From: Pseudomonas gingeri | Lineage (GTDB): Bacteria; Pseudomonadota; Gammaproteobacteria; Pseudomonadales; Pseudomonadaceae | Length of the DNA: 64,000 bases | Reading direction: 5' to 3' | Assembly (NCBI RefSeq): GCF_013385635.1 | Contig: NZ_JACAPR010000028.1 | Location: forward strand, 124,001 to 188,000 | Part shown: positions 1-7,616 of the stretch, piece by piece | Numbering within the stretch: the stretch's first letter is position 1 | How the letters are laid out: each line of letters begins with the position of its first letter | Notes under the pieces: generated by a model | Seen by the model: the letters and a program-made list of their open reading frames with translations, nothing else | Told to the model about the DNA's origin: nothing | The model's database searches: none | Program-made: the position numbers and the translations under genes

Positions 1-291
1 CCAGCCGACCTTGACCGACAGCCATTCCTGGGTCCAGTAGCTGTTGTACCAGGGCAGGAATTTTTCGTCGGTCTGCTGGTAGACCCGCGTTCGCCAATGG
101 TCCATGGCGCCGCGGGCATACTCTTCGGCCTGGCGCGTGGCCTCCTGTGAGGCGAGCACCAGATCGACGTCGACTTGCTGCCACGTCTGCGGGCTGACGT
201 TGACCGCTACCGGCACCTGTTGCGCGCGCTCATGGCCGGCGCATCCGACCAGCACCGCGATCAAGGCGACGATCCACCCACGCCGACTCAC
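1..291 (-). CDS. Lipoprotein, N-terminal part (gene runs off the window)
   Basis: The first 97 residues are visible; the gene continues past base 1. The protein starts with a short basic, hydrophobic signal peptide ending in the lipobox LVGC (Cys17), so it should be lipidated and membrane-attached. I chose the GTG at 291 because AGGGAG lies about 8 bases upstream; an in-frame GTG at 300 overlaps that ribosome site. The mature part is polar and rich in Gln and Trp (for example PQTWQQVDVDL and WYNSYWTQEW). I do not recognise the family and infer no function. Confidence 0.6.
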   Translation of the reverse strand, partial: MSRRGWIVALIAVLVGCAGHERAQQVPVAVNVSPQTWQQVDVDLVLASQEATRQAEEYARGAMDHWRTRVYQQTDEKFLPWYNSYWTQEWLSVKVGW

Positions 292-369
292 GCTTGCCAC
301 TCCCTGAAACAGGCGCGGCCACGGCCGGCCGCACGCCTTCGAATGCCTTGAGTATAGGTCGCCCGGGGT

Positions 370-900
370 CTAGCGCGTGGCAGTGTTCCTGATCGATTCC
401 AGCCACTGCGGCTGCAGCCGTGTCTGCTCGGTATCGAGTCCCGACGCGTCCATGGCCGCCTTGTGCCGGTCGATCTCATGGAGCATCTGGCTGAGGCTAC
501 TGGAATTGCCGTCCAATTGGTGCATCTGGATCACCCCCAGGTGATAGAAGCGCAGCAGCTTCATCGCCACCGGATCGTTGACCTGTACCTGCGCGGTCAC
601 CTGGTGCATGACGTTGGTGATCCGCATCAGGCTGCGCTTGAGCTGCCAACCGTAAACCGCCGCGGCCATCCACGGCTGCGACCAGAATACCTGGCGCATC
701 AGCGCCGCCATCAGCAACACGGCCGCGAACACGCCACCGGCATTGAAGCGGAAGTTGTCGCCACCGGGCGTACCGAACAACATCACCGCCAGCCCGGACA
801 GCAGCATCGCCAGCACGACGAAAACCACGGCGATGATCAGGGTGCTGCGCCGGGTCTGCTGCCGATAGGTCTCGGGATTGAACGGCTTGATTTCGAACAT
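370..900 (-). CDS. DUF3087 family membrane protein
   Basis: A 176-residue protein opening MFEIKPFNPETYRQQTRRST, which I recognise as the DUF3087 family common in Pseudomonas. Two hydrophobic helices lie at about residues 20-43 and 53-73. They are followed by a soluble, mostly helical C-terminal part (MHQVTAQVQVNDPVAMKLL onward). It is probably an inner-membrane protein of unknown role. The start is the ATG at 900; no strong ribosome site precedes it, and an upstream in-frame start at 966 adds a non-family stretch. It is transcribed in the same direction as the lipoprotein gene downstream of it. Confidence 0.75.
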   Translation of the reverse strand: MFEIKPFNPETYRQQTRRSTLIIAVVFVVLAMLLSGLAVMLFGTPGGDNFRFNAGGVFAAVLLMAALMRQVFWSQPWMAAAVYGWQLKRSLMRITNVMHQVTAQVQVNDPVAMKLLRFYHLGVIQMHQLDGNSSSLSQMLHEIDRHKAAMDASGLDTEQTRLQPQWLESIRNTATR

Positions 901-1029
901 GGGGGTGAGACGCCTGGAGTGAGGGAAGCCCGGCATTATCGGGCCTGATGAGCGGCACGGGGGCATTCAAGTCAATGAAAAGTGTTTCCAGACTATCGAC
1001 TTGATACTCGCCTGGAGCGTTCCTGGCAG

Positions 1030-1494
1030 CTACTCGTCGACCGGCACCTGCAGGCCGGCCTTGACGCAGCTCATGGAAACCAGCGTCTTGAAACGCTTGA
1101 CGTTGTTGTTCTCGAAAAACAGCCGCCGGGTCAGTTCGGTGTAGTGCTCCATGCTCCTGACCGCCAGGATCAGGACGAAATCCCACTCTCCGGCGGTGTA
1201 GTAGCACTGCTGGACCTGGGGGCAGTCGGCAAAGCTGCGCTTCATTGCATCCAGCAGGTCCAGGCGCTCACTTTCCACCTCGACCTCGGCAATGATCGTC
1301 AGCGGATAACCGAGCACGGCGGGATCGACCAGGGTGACGGTCTTGCGGATGGCACCGATCTGGCCCAGACGCTTGAGCCGGCGATTGACGGCTGCCGGCG
1401 ACAGGTTGACCCGTTCGCCCAGCTCACTCTGGGACAGTCCCGCATCTTCCTGGACCGCAGCGATCAACTGGCGGTCGAACTCGTCCAGGCCCAT
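1030..1494 (-). CDS. Lrp/AsnC family transcriptional regulator
   Basis: A 154-residue protein of normal Lrp length. The N-terminal helix-turn-helix covers about residues 5-60 (LDEFDRQLIAAVQEDAGLSQ, then LSPAAVNRRLKRLGQIGAI). The C-terminal RAM effector domain includes AGEWDFVLIL. The start is the ATG at 1494 because GAGGTG lies just upstream; an in-frame start at 1539 is not needed. It is divergent from the M20 hydrolase/diaminopropionate lyase pair at 1638-4166, so it is probably their local amino-acid-responsive regulator (inference). The roughly 140-base gap between the genes is AT-richer than its surroundings and should hold both promoters. Confidence 0.85.
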   Translation of the reverse strand: MGLDEFDRQLIAAVQEDAGLSQSELGERVNLSPAAVNRRLKRLGQIGAIRKTVTLVDPAVLGYPLTIIAEVEVESERLDLLDAMKRSFADCPQVQQCYYTAGEWDFVLILAVRSMEHYTELTRRLFFENNNVKRFKTLVSMSCVKAGLQVPVDE

Positions 1495-1637
1495 GGCGCA
1501 CCTCGCAATAAAATTGATAAGACCTGCTCGATGATGCAAGAAAACATCACCAAAATCCTTAATTTCAAGGAAACAGTCAGTAGTAGGCGAGATATTATTT
1601 CACTCACGCCCAGAACTTCCAGACCAGAGAGTTGCCG

Positions 1638-2900
1638 ATGCCCCTTTCCGTACCCGCTACCGCCCCACGCTTGAACAGCGCCGAACTCCTGCGACAGATT
1701 CAGGTGCTTGGCGAGATCGGACGCGACCATGAGGCGGGAGGACGTACACGCATCGCTTTTTCCGACGCGGAAAAGGCGGGACGTGATCAGTTGGTCCAGT
1801 GGATGAACGAGTTGCAACTCAAGGTGCAGATCGATCGCATAGGCAATATCTTCGGCACCCTGCAGCCACGGCATGAGACTCCGCAGGCCCCACTGATGAT
1901 CGGTTCCCATATCGACACCGTGACCAATGCCGGCGCGCTGGATGGCTGCTACGGCGTGCTCGCCGGGCTGGCAGTGGCCCGCGCCTTTCGCGAAGTCGGC
2001 GAATACCCCGCCCGACCGCTGGTGATTGCCGCGTTCAGCAACGAAGAAGGCGTACGCTACCAGCCGGACATGATGGGTTCGCTGGTGCATGCCGGTGGCC
2101 TGACGCTCGAAGCGGCGCTATCAATCCTGGGCACCGACGGCACGCGCCTGGGCGATGAGCTGGCGCGTATCGGCTACGCTGGCGAATTACCGCCAGGCAG
2201 TATCGTGCCCCATGAATACCTGGAGTTGCACATCGAACAGGGACCGATCCTGGAAGCGGAAAACACCCTGATCGGCGTGGTCGAGAACCTGCAAGGCATC
2301 TCCTGGCAGCTGGTCACGGTACAGGGCAACGCCAATCATGCCGGCACCACCCCGATCAACCTGCGCCACGATGCCGGCTGGGCCGCCAGCACCCTGGTCA
2401 GTCAATTGCGCGAGATCGCCCTGGCTTCGGCCGGCACCACCCTGGCGACTGTCGGCTGCATGCGTTTCGAACCGGATGTGATCAACGTGATCCCGCGCAA
2501 GGCGACATTCACCGTCGACCTGCGCGATCCGGACGAGACTCGCCTGCAGGCGGCCGAGCAACGCCTGGCCACCATCATCGGGCAAATCGCCGAGCAGGAA
2601 GGTGTACGTATCCAGTGCGAACAATTGGTGCGCTTCCAACCGGTGGTCTTCGATGCCGGGCTGGCGGATGAAATCGAGGCCTCGGCCCGGCGCCTGGGAT
2701 TCTCGTCACGGCGCATGACTTCCGGGGCCGGACATGACGCCCAGATGATCGCCCGTATCGCCCCGGCGGCGATGATCTTCGTGCCAAGCCAAGGCGGCAT
2801 CAGCCACAACCCTCGGGAACACACCGACGACGAGCAACTGCTCAAGGGCGCCGAGGTGTTGCTCGACGTTGTGACCCGCCGCCTCGCCACTTGCCGCTGA
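1638..2900 (+). CDS. M20 family amidohydrolase (HyuC/allantoate amidohydrolase type)
   Basis: A 420-residue metallohydrolase of the N-carbamoyl-L-amino-acid hydrolase / allantoate amidohydrolase group. It has the family opening GRTRIAFSDAEK. Predicted metal ligands are His91 in GSHIDTV, Asp102 in ALDGCYG and the Glu pair in FSNEEG (about 136-137). The HIEQGP motif and a late SGAGHDAQM segment are also present. These enzymes cleave carbamoyl or ureido C-N bonds, releasing ammonia and CO2. An in-frame TTG at 1632 is less likely than the ATG at 1638. Only 45 bases separate it from diaminopropionate ammonia-lyase, which suggests one operon acting on a ureido derivative of diaminopropionate (inference). 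The exact substrate cannot be read from sequence. Confidence 0.85.
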   Translation: MPLSVPATAPRLNSAELLRQIQVLGEIGRDHEAGGRTRIAFSDAEKAGRDQLVQWMNELQLKVQIDRIGNIFGTLQPRHETPQAPLMIGSHIDTVTNAGALDGCYGVLAGLAVARAFREVGEYPARPLVIAAFSNEEGVRYQPDMMGSLVHAGGLTLEAALSILGTDGTRLGDELARIGYAGELPPGSIVPHEYLELHIEQGPILEAENTLIGVVENLQGISWQLVTVQGNANHAGTTPINLRHDAGWAASTLVSQLREIALASAGTTLATVGCMRFEPDVINVIPRKATFTVDLRDPDETRLQAAEQRLATIIGQIAEQEGVRIQCEQLVRFQPVVFDAGLADEIEASARRLGFSSRRMTSGAGHDAQMIARIAPAAMIFVPSQGGISHNPREHTDDEQLLKGAEVLLDVVTRRLATCR

Positions 2901-2945
2901 TCGCCCGCGAGTCCCACGCCCGCTTCCCGTCCCTTGGAGTGTTCC

Positions 2946-4166
2946 ATGCTGATCACCAATGAAAATGCCTGCCGCCAGGACTACCCCGATGAACTGAAGG
3001 CCATTCTCAACATTGAGCAAGCCAACCAGAGCCGTGCCTGGCTGGCCGGCTGGAACCGGCTGAACCCGGGCCCGACGCCGCTGTTCGAACTACCGGACCT
3101 GGCAGCCAGCCTGGGCATCGACCAACTGTGCGTGAAGGATGAATCGGCACGCTCCGAACTCGGCAGTTTCAAGGCCCTGGGTGCCCCGGTCGCCCTGTTG
3201 CACCTGCTGCTTCGGCAGTTTGCGCAACGGCACTTCGACGTGGCGCGCCTGCTCAACGGCGACTATCGCGACACACTGGCCGACTTCACGGTCATCAGCG
3301 CCACCGATGGCAATCACGGGCGTGCGCTGGCGGCGGCGGCGCAAAGCATCGGCTGCCGTTGCGTTATCGTCCTGCATGCGAATGTCAGCCACGAACGGGA
3401 AGCCGCCATCGCCGCCTATGGCGCGCGGATCGTACGCATCAGCGGCCACTATGACGCCTCCGTCGAAGAGGCTGCGCGACTGGCAACCGCCAATGGCTGG
3501 TGGGTGGTTTCCGACACCTCCTATGAGGGGTACGAGGATATCCCCCGCGACGTGATGCAAGGCTACGGCACCATTGCCGCCGAAGTGCTCGAACAGCACC
3601 GTGGACAACCTGCCTTTACTCATCTGCTGTTGCAAGGCGGCGTCGGCGGCCTGGCCGCCGGGATCGCCAGCTACTTCTGGGAACACCACGGGCAGGCCCG
3701 GCCACGGATGATCGTGGTAGAACCGCGGCAGGCCGACTGCCTCTTACAGAGTGCCATCAGTGGTCGTGCCAGCCGGACCCAGGGCTCGGTGGACTCGGTA
3801 ATGGCCGGGCTGGCCTGTGGCGAAACCTCTCCCCTGGCATGGAAATTCCTGCGTCCGGGCATCGATCACTTCCTGGCGATCGAAGACGATGAAGCGGTCG
3901 ACGCAATGCGCCTCCTGGCCGGTGGCAGTCGACGCGACACGCCGCTGATCGCGGGTGAATCGGCGGTCGCCGGGCTGGCCGGACTGGTCCACCTGCTCAA
4001 ATCCCCGGAACTCAAGGCCGAGGTCGGCCTGGATGAGCGCTCGCGGGTATTGCTGATCAGCACCGAGGGCGCCACCGCTCCCTCCGTCTACCAGGCGCTG
4101 GTGGGAGAGACGGCCCAGTCGGTTGCCCGACGCCAACGAGAATGGACACTTCGCCAGGCCACATAG
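2946..4166 (+). CDS. dpaL: Diaminopropionate ammonia-lyase
   Basis: A 406-residue fold-type II PLP enzyme. The PLP-binding lysine is Lys76 in GSFKALGAP. The SATDGNHGRALA segment and the glycine-rich phosphate loop GGVGGLAAG are present. The sequence resembles YgeX/DpaL, which converts 2,3-diaminopropionate to pyruvate and two ammonia. The start is the ATG at 2946, placed 6 bases after TTGGAG; an in-frame TTG inside that site (2934) is unlikely. It follows the M20 amidohydrolase, and the pair recalls the E. coli ygeW-ygeX-ygeY neighbourhood. It ends at 4166 without an obvious terminator. Confidence 0.9.
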   Translation: MLITNENACRQDYPDELKAILNIEQANQSRAWLAGWNRLNPGPTPLFELPDLAASLGIDQLCVKDESARSELGSFKALGAPVALLHLLLRQFAQRHFDVARLLNGDYRDTLADFTVISATDGNHGRALAAAAQSIGCRCVIVLHANVSHEREAAIAAYGARIVRISGHYDASVEEAARLATANGWWVVSDTSYEGYEDIPRDVMQGYGTIAAEVLEQHRGQPAFTHLLLQGGVGGLAAGIASYFWEHHGQARPRMIVVEPRQADCLLQSAISGRASRTQGSVDSVMAGLACGETSPLAWKFLRPGIDHFLAIEDDEAVDAMRLLAGGSRRDTPLIAGESAVAGLAGLVHLLKSPELKAEVGLDERSRVLLISTEGATAPSVYQALVGETAQSVARRQREWTLRQAT

Positions 4167-4295
4167 AAACGATCAACGGCGCGCAAAAGGCTAAGGACTT
4201 ACCTACAAAATCTGAAGAAAAGCCTGACTATCAGACCCTGCAAGTTTGAGTCGATTATTCCACCAGAATCGCTATCGTCTATTGCAGGAGCAACG

Positions 4296-4691
4296 ATGAG
4301 ACTATCCCTGAGCCTATACGATGCGCTGGTCGCCACCAGCGCTCCGACCGACAAAGCCAAGGCTGTGGTAGATGCCTGGGAGGCCGACATGCAGGATTTT
4401 GCGTCAAAGTCCGACCTGCAACAGACCGAAGAGCGTCTACAGACGTCAATCAAGGAACAAGGTAACAAGCTACGCAGCTTGATCAACGAACAGGGCAATG
4501 AGCTACGCAACTCGATCGGGGAACAAGGCAGCGAGCTGCGCCTATCGATGCAGGAACAGGGAGCGGAGCTGCGATTGTCGATGTCGGGCATGCAGTCACA
4601 GATCAATGTGATGCGATGGCAGATTGGCCTGGTCATCGTCTGCGTCGCCATTCCGCTGTTCAAGCTGGCGTTCGAATTGCTGACACCCTGA
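4296..4691 (+). CDS. Membrane-anchored coiled-coil protein with 11-residue repeats
   Basis: A 131-residue protein with a strong AGGAG ribosome site before the ATG. Residues 1-45 are a helical N-terminal region (LYDALVATSAPTDKAKAVVD). Residues 52-95 are four consecutive 11-residue repeats of the form I/M-x-EQG-x-x-LR-x-x. The C-terminus is a hydrophobic helix (about 109-128) ending at LLTP. The architecture resembles DUF1640-like coiled-coil proteins: a rod followed by a tail anchor. The function is unknown. It lies alone between dpaL and ampR. Confidence 0.7.
   Translation: MRLSLSLYDALVATSAPTDKAKAVVDAWEADMQDFASKSDLQQTEERLQTSIKEQGNKLRSLINEQGNELRNSIGEQGSELRLSMQEQGAELRLSMSGMQSQINVMRWQIGLVIVCVAIPLFKLAFELLTP
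4449..4580 (+). repeat. Four tandem 33-bp coding repeats (hendecad coiled coil)
   Basis: Within the coiled-coil gene, 132 bases encode IKEQGNKLRSL, INEQGNELRNS, IGEQGSELRLS and MQEQGAELRLS, four units of exactly 11 residues. Hydrophobic residues recur at positions 1 and 8. An 11-residue period suits a right-handed or straight coiled coil rather than the usual heptad. Confidence 0.8.
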
Positions 4692-4814
4692 TTCAACATG
4701 ACACAACGGTTGAATCATCATTTCGATTGATCATTCAAATCGCAAAACAGAATTTTTTATTTACGACAGTCCGCTACAGGATAGGCCACCTCTTATCCTG
4801 CCGGACGCTCACTC

Positions 4815-4883
4815 ATGAATCTGAATTTGGCCATCGCTTGTGCAATCGTGGTGTCTTTCGCCATTGCCCTGATTCATTCCTGA
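4815..4883 (+). CDS. Possible 22-residue single-pass membrane peptide
   Basis: A very short reading frame encodes MNLNLAIACAI followed by VVSFAIALIHS, almost entirely a hydrophobic helix. It lies between the coiled-coil gene and the convergent ampR gene. No convincing ribosome site precedes the ATG (only CGGACG at a poor distance), so translation is doubtful. The rest of the gap (4692-4814) is AT-rich and contains an AGGATA/TATCCT inverted repeat without a T tract. Confidence 0.25.
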   Translation: MNLNLAIACAIVVSFAIALIHS

Positions 4884-4887
4884 AATC

Positions 4888-5757
4888 TCAAAGCTGCTCG
4901 ACCAGCCAACTGCGAAAGGCAGCCATTGCCGACGTCTCCGAACGGGACTGCAGCCTTGTCAGCCAATAACTACCTGTGACGATGCCGATATCGAAGGGTT
5001 GGCGGATATCACCGGCGTCCAGTTGCCGGGAGAACATCATCGTCGGTGCCAGGGCCACTCCCCCGCCCTGGAGCGCGGCTTCCATCATTGCCAACGAAGA
5101 ATCGAAGACAATACTGTTGGTGACCAGACTGTTACCCGGTAATCCGGCAGCCTGAAACCATTCCGGCCACTCGTCCGCACGGTAGGAGCGCAGCAGCGTC
5201 TGCTTCAGGACATCTGCCGGTGATTGGAGCTGCCGGGCGATCTCCGGAATGCACAACACCGACAACGGCGCCTCCAACAGACGCATGGCATCGACTCCAT
5301 GCCACGCTCCCGCGCCAAAACGAATGGCGAAGTCGAGCCCTTCGGCCGCCACGTCCACCCGGTTGTTGTTGGTCGACAGACGCAGGTCGATAAACGGATG
5401 ACTGGCCTGAAAATCCCCCAGCCGCGGTAATAACCATCCCACCGCGAAGGTCCCGACCGCTCCCACTGTCAGCACCTCGCGATAATGCCCGCCCTCGAAT
5501 CGACCCAGGGTCTGCGCGATACGATCAAAGGAGTCGCGCAGCACCGGCAACAGGCTTTCGCCTTCGGCGGTCAGCATCAGACCGCGAGGCAGGCGCTTGA
5601 ACAACGTGACCTTCAACTGACTTTCCAGACTCTTGACCTGATGGCTGACCGCTGCCTGGGTCACGCACAACTCCACCGCCGCCCGGGTAAAACTCAGATG
5701 ACGCGCCGACGCCTCGAATGCACGCAGCGCATTCAGGGGCAGATGAGGTCGAACCAC
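4888..5757 (-). CDS. ampR: LysR-type regulator AmpR
   Basis: A 289-residue LysR regulator. The opening MVRPHLPLNALRAFEASAR, the HTH segment LCVTQAAVSHQVKSLE and the effector-domain stretches VGAVGTFAVGWLLPRL and LRSYRADEWPEWFQAAGLP match P. aeruginosa AmpR closely, as I recall it. AmpR represses or activates ampC according to bound muropeptides. It is divergent from ampC at 6006, the classical arrangement. Three CTAAT motifs lie directly upstream of its start. Confidence 0.92.
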   Translation of the reverse strand: MVRPHLPLNALRAFEASARHLSFTRAAVELCVTQAAVSHQVKSLESQLKVTLFKRLPRGLMLTAEGESLLPVLRDSFDRIAQTLGRFEGGHYREVLTVGAVGTFAVGWLLPRLGDFQASHPFIDLRLSTNNNRVDVAAEGLDFAIRFGAGAWHGVDAMRLLEAPLSVLCIPEIARQLQSPADVLKQTLLRSYRADEWPEWFQAAGLPGNSLVTNSIVFDSSLAMMEAALQGGGVALAPTMMFSRQLDAGDIRQPFDIGIVTGSYWLTRLQSRSETSAMAAFRSWLVEQL

Positions 5758-5766
5758 GCAAAGCTC

Positions 5767-5787
5767 CTAATTTTTCTAATGGCTAAT
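5767..5787. promoter_or_regulatory. Three CTAAT motifs upstream of ampR (candidate LysR binding site)
   Basis: CTAAT occurs at 5767-5771, 5776-5780 and 5783-5787, only 10-30 bases upstream of the ampR start codon. CTAAT is the core reported for E. coli GcvA, a close relative of AmpR among LysR proteins. The position suits autoregulation. The remaining roughly 220 bases to ampC should hold the ampC promoter, but I could not pick out a certain box there. Confidence 0.4.
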
Positions 5788-6005
5788 CCGAATATTCGTC
5801 GTTTGCCGTGACCAGAATCATCACATAGATTAAGCCTCGCATTGCGGTCAGGATCGCCTGCGACCTCATAGTCCGTGACCGCTATCGGAGCTCGGCGTTT
5901 CGACCATCAGCCCACCGGATACTCGTACACGGGCGTGTACCCCCCTGGGGCCTATTCGGCGAAATGTAACCAAATAAAACGAAATCCATGGAAAGTAACC
6001 AGATC

Positions 6006-7172
6006 ATGCCAAAAAAAACCCCGCTCAAAAGCACACTGCTCGCTGCCACCCTGTGCCTGCTCGGTTCCGGGAACTGCCTTGCCGCTGCGGCGACACCTGA
6101 CGAACTCAAGGCTGTCGTGGACGCGGCGGTTCGTCCCCTCATGCAGGATCAGGGTATTCCTGGCATGGCGGTGGCGATACTCGTCAACGGCAAGGCACAT
6201 TACTTTAACTACGGTATAACGTCGAAAACCGACAAGCAGGCCGTGACGGAAAACACCCTGTTCGAGATCGGTTCGGTGAGCAAGACCTTTACCGCCACCC
6301 TCGCCGCCTACGCGGTGGCGCAGGGCAAGCTGTCGCTCGCGGAAAACGCCAGCCACTACGTGCCAGAGCTACGCGGCAGTGCCTTCGACAAGATCAGCGT
6401 GCTGCAGCTGGGCACCTACACCCCGGGCGGCCTACCGCTGCAATTCCCGGACGAGTCGGACAGCGCCGATAAAATGATCAGTTACTTCAAGAACTGGAAA
6501 CCGGTCTACCCTGCCGGAGAGCGGCGGCAGTACTCGAACCCGAGCCTTGGCCTGTTCGGCTATGTGGCGGCCAAAAGCCTTGGCCAGCCATTTGATGATC
6601 TGATGGAAAAGACCCTGCTGCCCAAACTGGGACTCCATGACAGCTACGTCAGGGTGCCCAAGGACCAGATGAGCCGTTATGCCCAGGGCTACAAGAAAAA
6701 CGATTCCCCTTCCAGGGTCGGCCCGGGAGCGATGGATTCCGAAGCCTATGGCATCAAGACCACTTCCAGCGACCTGCTGCACTACGTCCTGGTGAACATG
6801 CAACCGCAACAGCTGGAGGCACCGTTGCAGCAGGCAATCGCCCTGACGCACAGCGGCTACTACCAGTTCGGCAACACCACACAAGGCCTGGGCTGGGAGC
6901 TCTACCCCTACCCGGCCAAGCTCGATACCCTGCTCGCGGGTAACTCGAACACGATGCTCGATCCGCAGAAAACCAGTTGGTTCAAGGCACCGCAGCCACC
7001 CAGCGCCGATACATGGGTCAACAAGACCGGCTCCACCAGCGGCTTTGGCGCCTACGTCGCCTACGTGCCGGCAAAGAAAATCGGCATCGTGATGCTGGCC
7101 AACAAGAACTACCCGAATCCGGCCCGGGTCAAGGCCGCCCATGAAGTACTGAGCGCACTGCAAAGCCGATGA
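6006..7172 (+). CDS. ampC: Class C beta-lactamase AmpC
   Basis: A 388-residue periplasmic serine beta-lactamase. A Sec signal peptide ends near NCLAAAA (about residue 28). The class C motifs are all present: SVSK (Ser90 nucleophile, Lys93), YSN in RQYSNPSLG, and KTG in WVNKTGSTSG. The start is the ATG at 6006, which has GGAAAG about 10 bases upstream; an ATG at 5988 has no ribosome site. It is divergent from ampR and probably inducible by cell-wall fragments through AmpR. The length is normal and no catalytic motif is missing. Confidence 0.95.
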   Translation: MPKKTPLKSTLLAATLCLLGSGNCLAAAATPDELKAVVDAAVRPLMQDQGIPGMAVAILVNGKAHYFNYGITSKTDKQAVTENTLFEIGSVSKTFTATLAAYAVAQGKLSLAENASHYVPELRGSAFDKISVLQLGTYTPGGLPLQFPDESDSADKMISYFKNWKPVYPAGERRQYSNPSLGLFGYVAAKSLGQPFDDLMEKTLLPKLGLHDSYVRVPKDQMSRYAQGYKKNDSPSRVGPGAMDSEAYGIKTTSSDLLHYVLVNMQPQQLEAPLQQAIALTHSGYYQFGNTTQGLGWELYPYPAKLDTLLAGNSNTMLDPQKTSWFKAPQPPSADTWVNKTGSTSGFGAYVAYVPAKKIGIVMLANKNYPNPARVKAAHEVLSALQSR

Positions 7173-7207
7173 GCAAAAGCCATCCCGGTTAGCTATGATC
7201 GGAGTTC

Positions 7208-7609
7208 ATGAACCCCATGCCTCCGATCCGCCAACCCTGTCCACCCGGCGCCTGCATCTGCGAGCGGGAGCGACTGCTGGACACGCCCGGCACCGACCTG
7301 CGAATCCTGCGCCTGACTCGCCAGGAGGAAAAGGTGCTGCTCGATCGACTGGTGGATCTCAAGAGCCTGGCGGACCTCGAACGCCTGCAACAGCGAATGT
7401 ATGAGCAGTTGGGAATTCGCGTGACCATCGCCCCGGGCCCCAACGAAGTACGGACCATGCGCGGTATCGGCATTCATATCGACGAACTGCCCGGCATGTG
7501 TCGCAAGACCCGCCAGTCGATCCCCGCGGCGATTCGCCGTGGCCTGGAAAAACATCCGGAAATCGCCTACGAACTGCTCAACGCCCATGACTTGCTGGGC
7601 GGTCTCTGA
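7208..7609 (+). CDS. Conserved hypothetical protein with N-terminal CPPGxCxC motif
   Basis: A 133-residue cytoplasmic-looking protein with no signal peptide or membrane helix. The N-terminus has three close cysteines (CPPGACICERERLL), which could bind a metal. A helical segment follows (LTRQEEKVLLDRLVDLKSL), then a charged C-terminal half. GGAG lies immediately before the ATG at 7208; the in-frame ATG at 7217 is an alternative. I recognise it only as a Pseudomonas conserved hypothetical. It lies between ampC and the convergent AraC gene. Confidence 0.65.
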   Translation: MNPMPPIRQPCPPGACICERERLLDTPGTDLRILRLTRQEEKVLLDRLVDLKSLADLERLQQRMYEQLGIRVTIAPGPNEVRTMRGIGIHIDELPGMCRKTRQSIPAAIRRGLEKHPEIAYELLNAHDLLGGL

Positions 7610-7616
7610 TCCCCGC

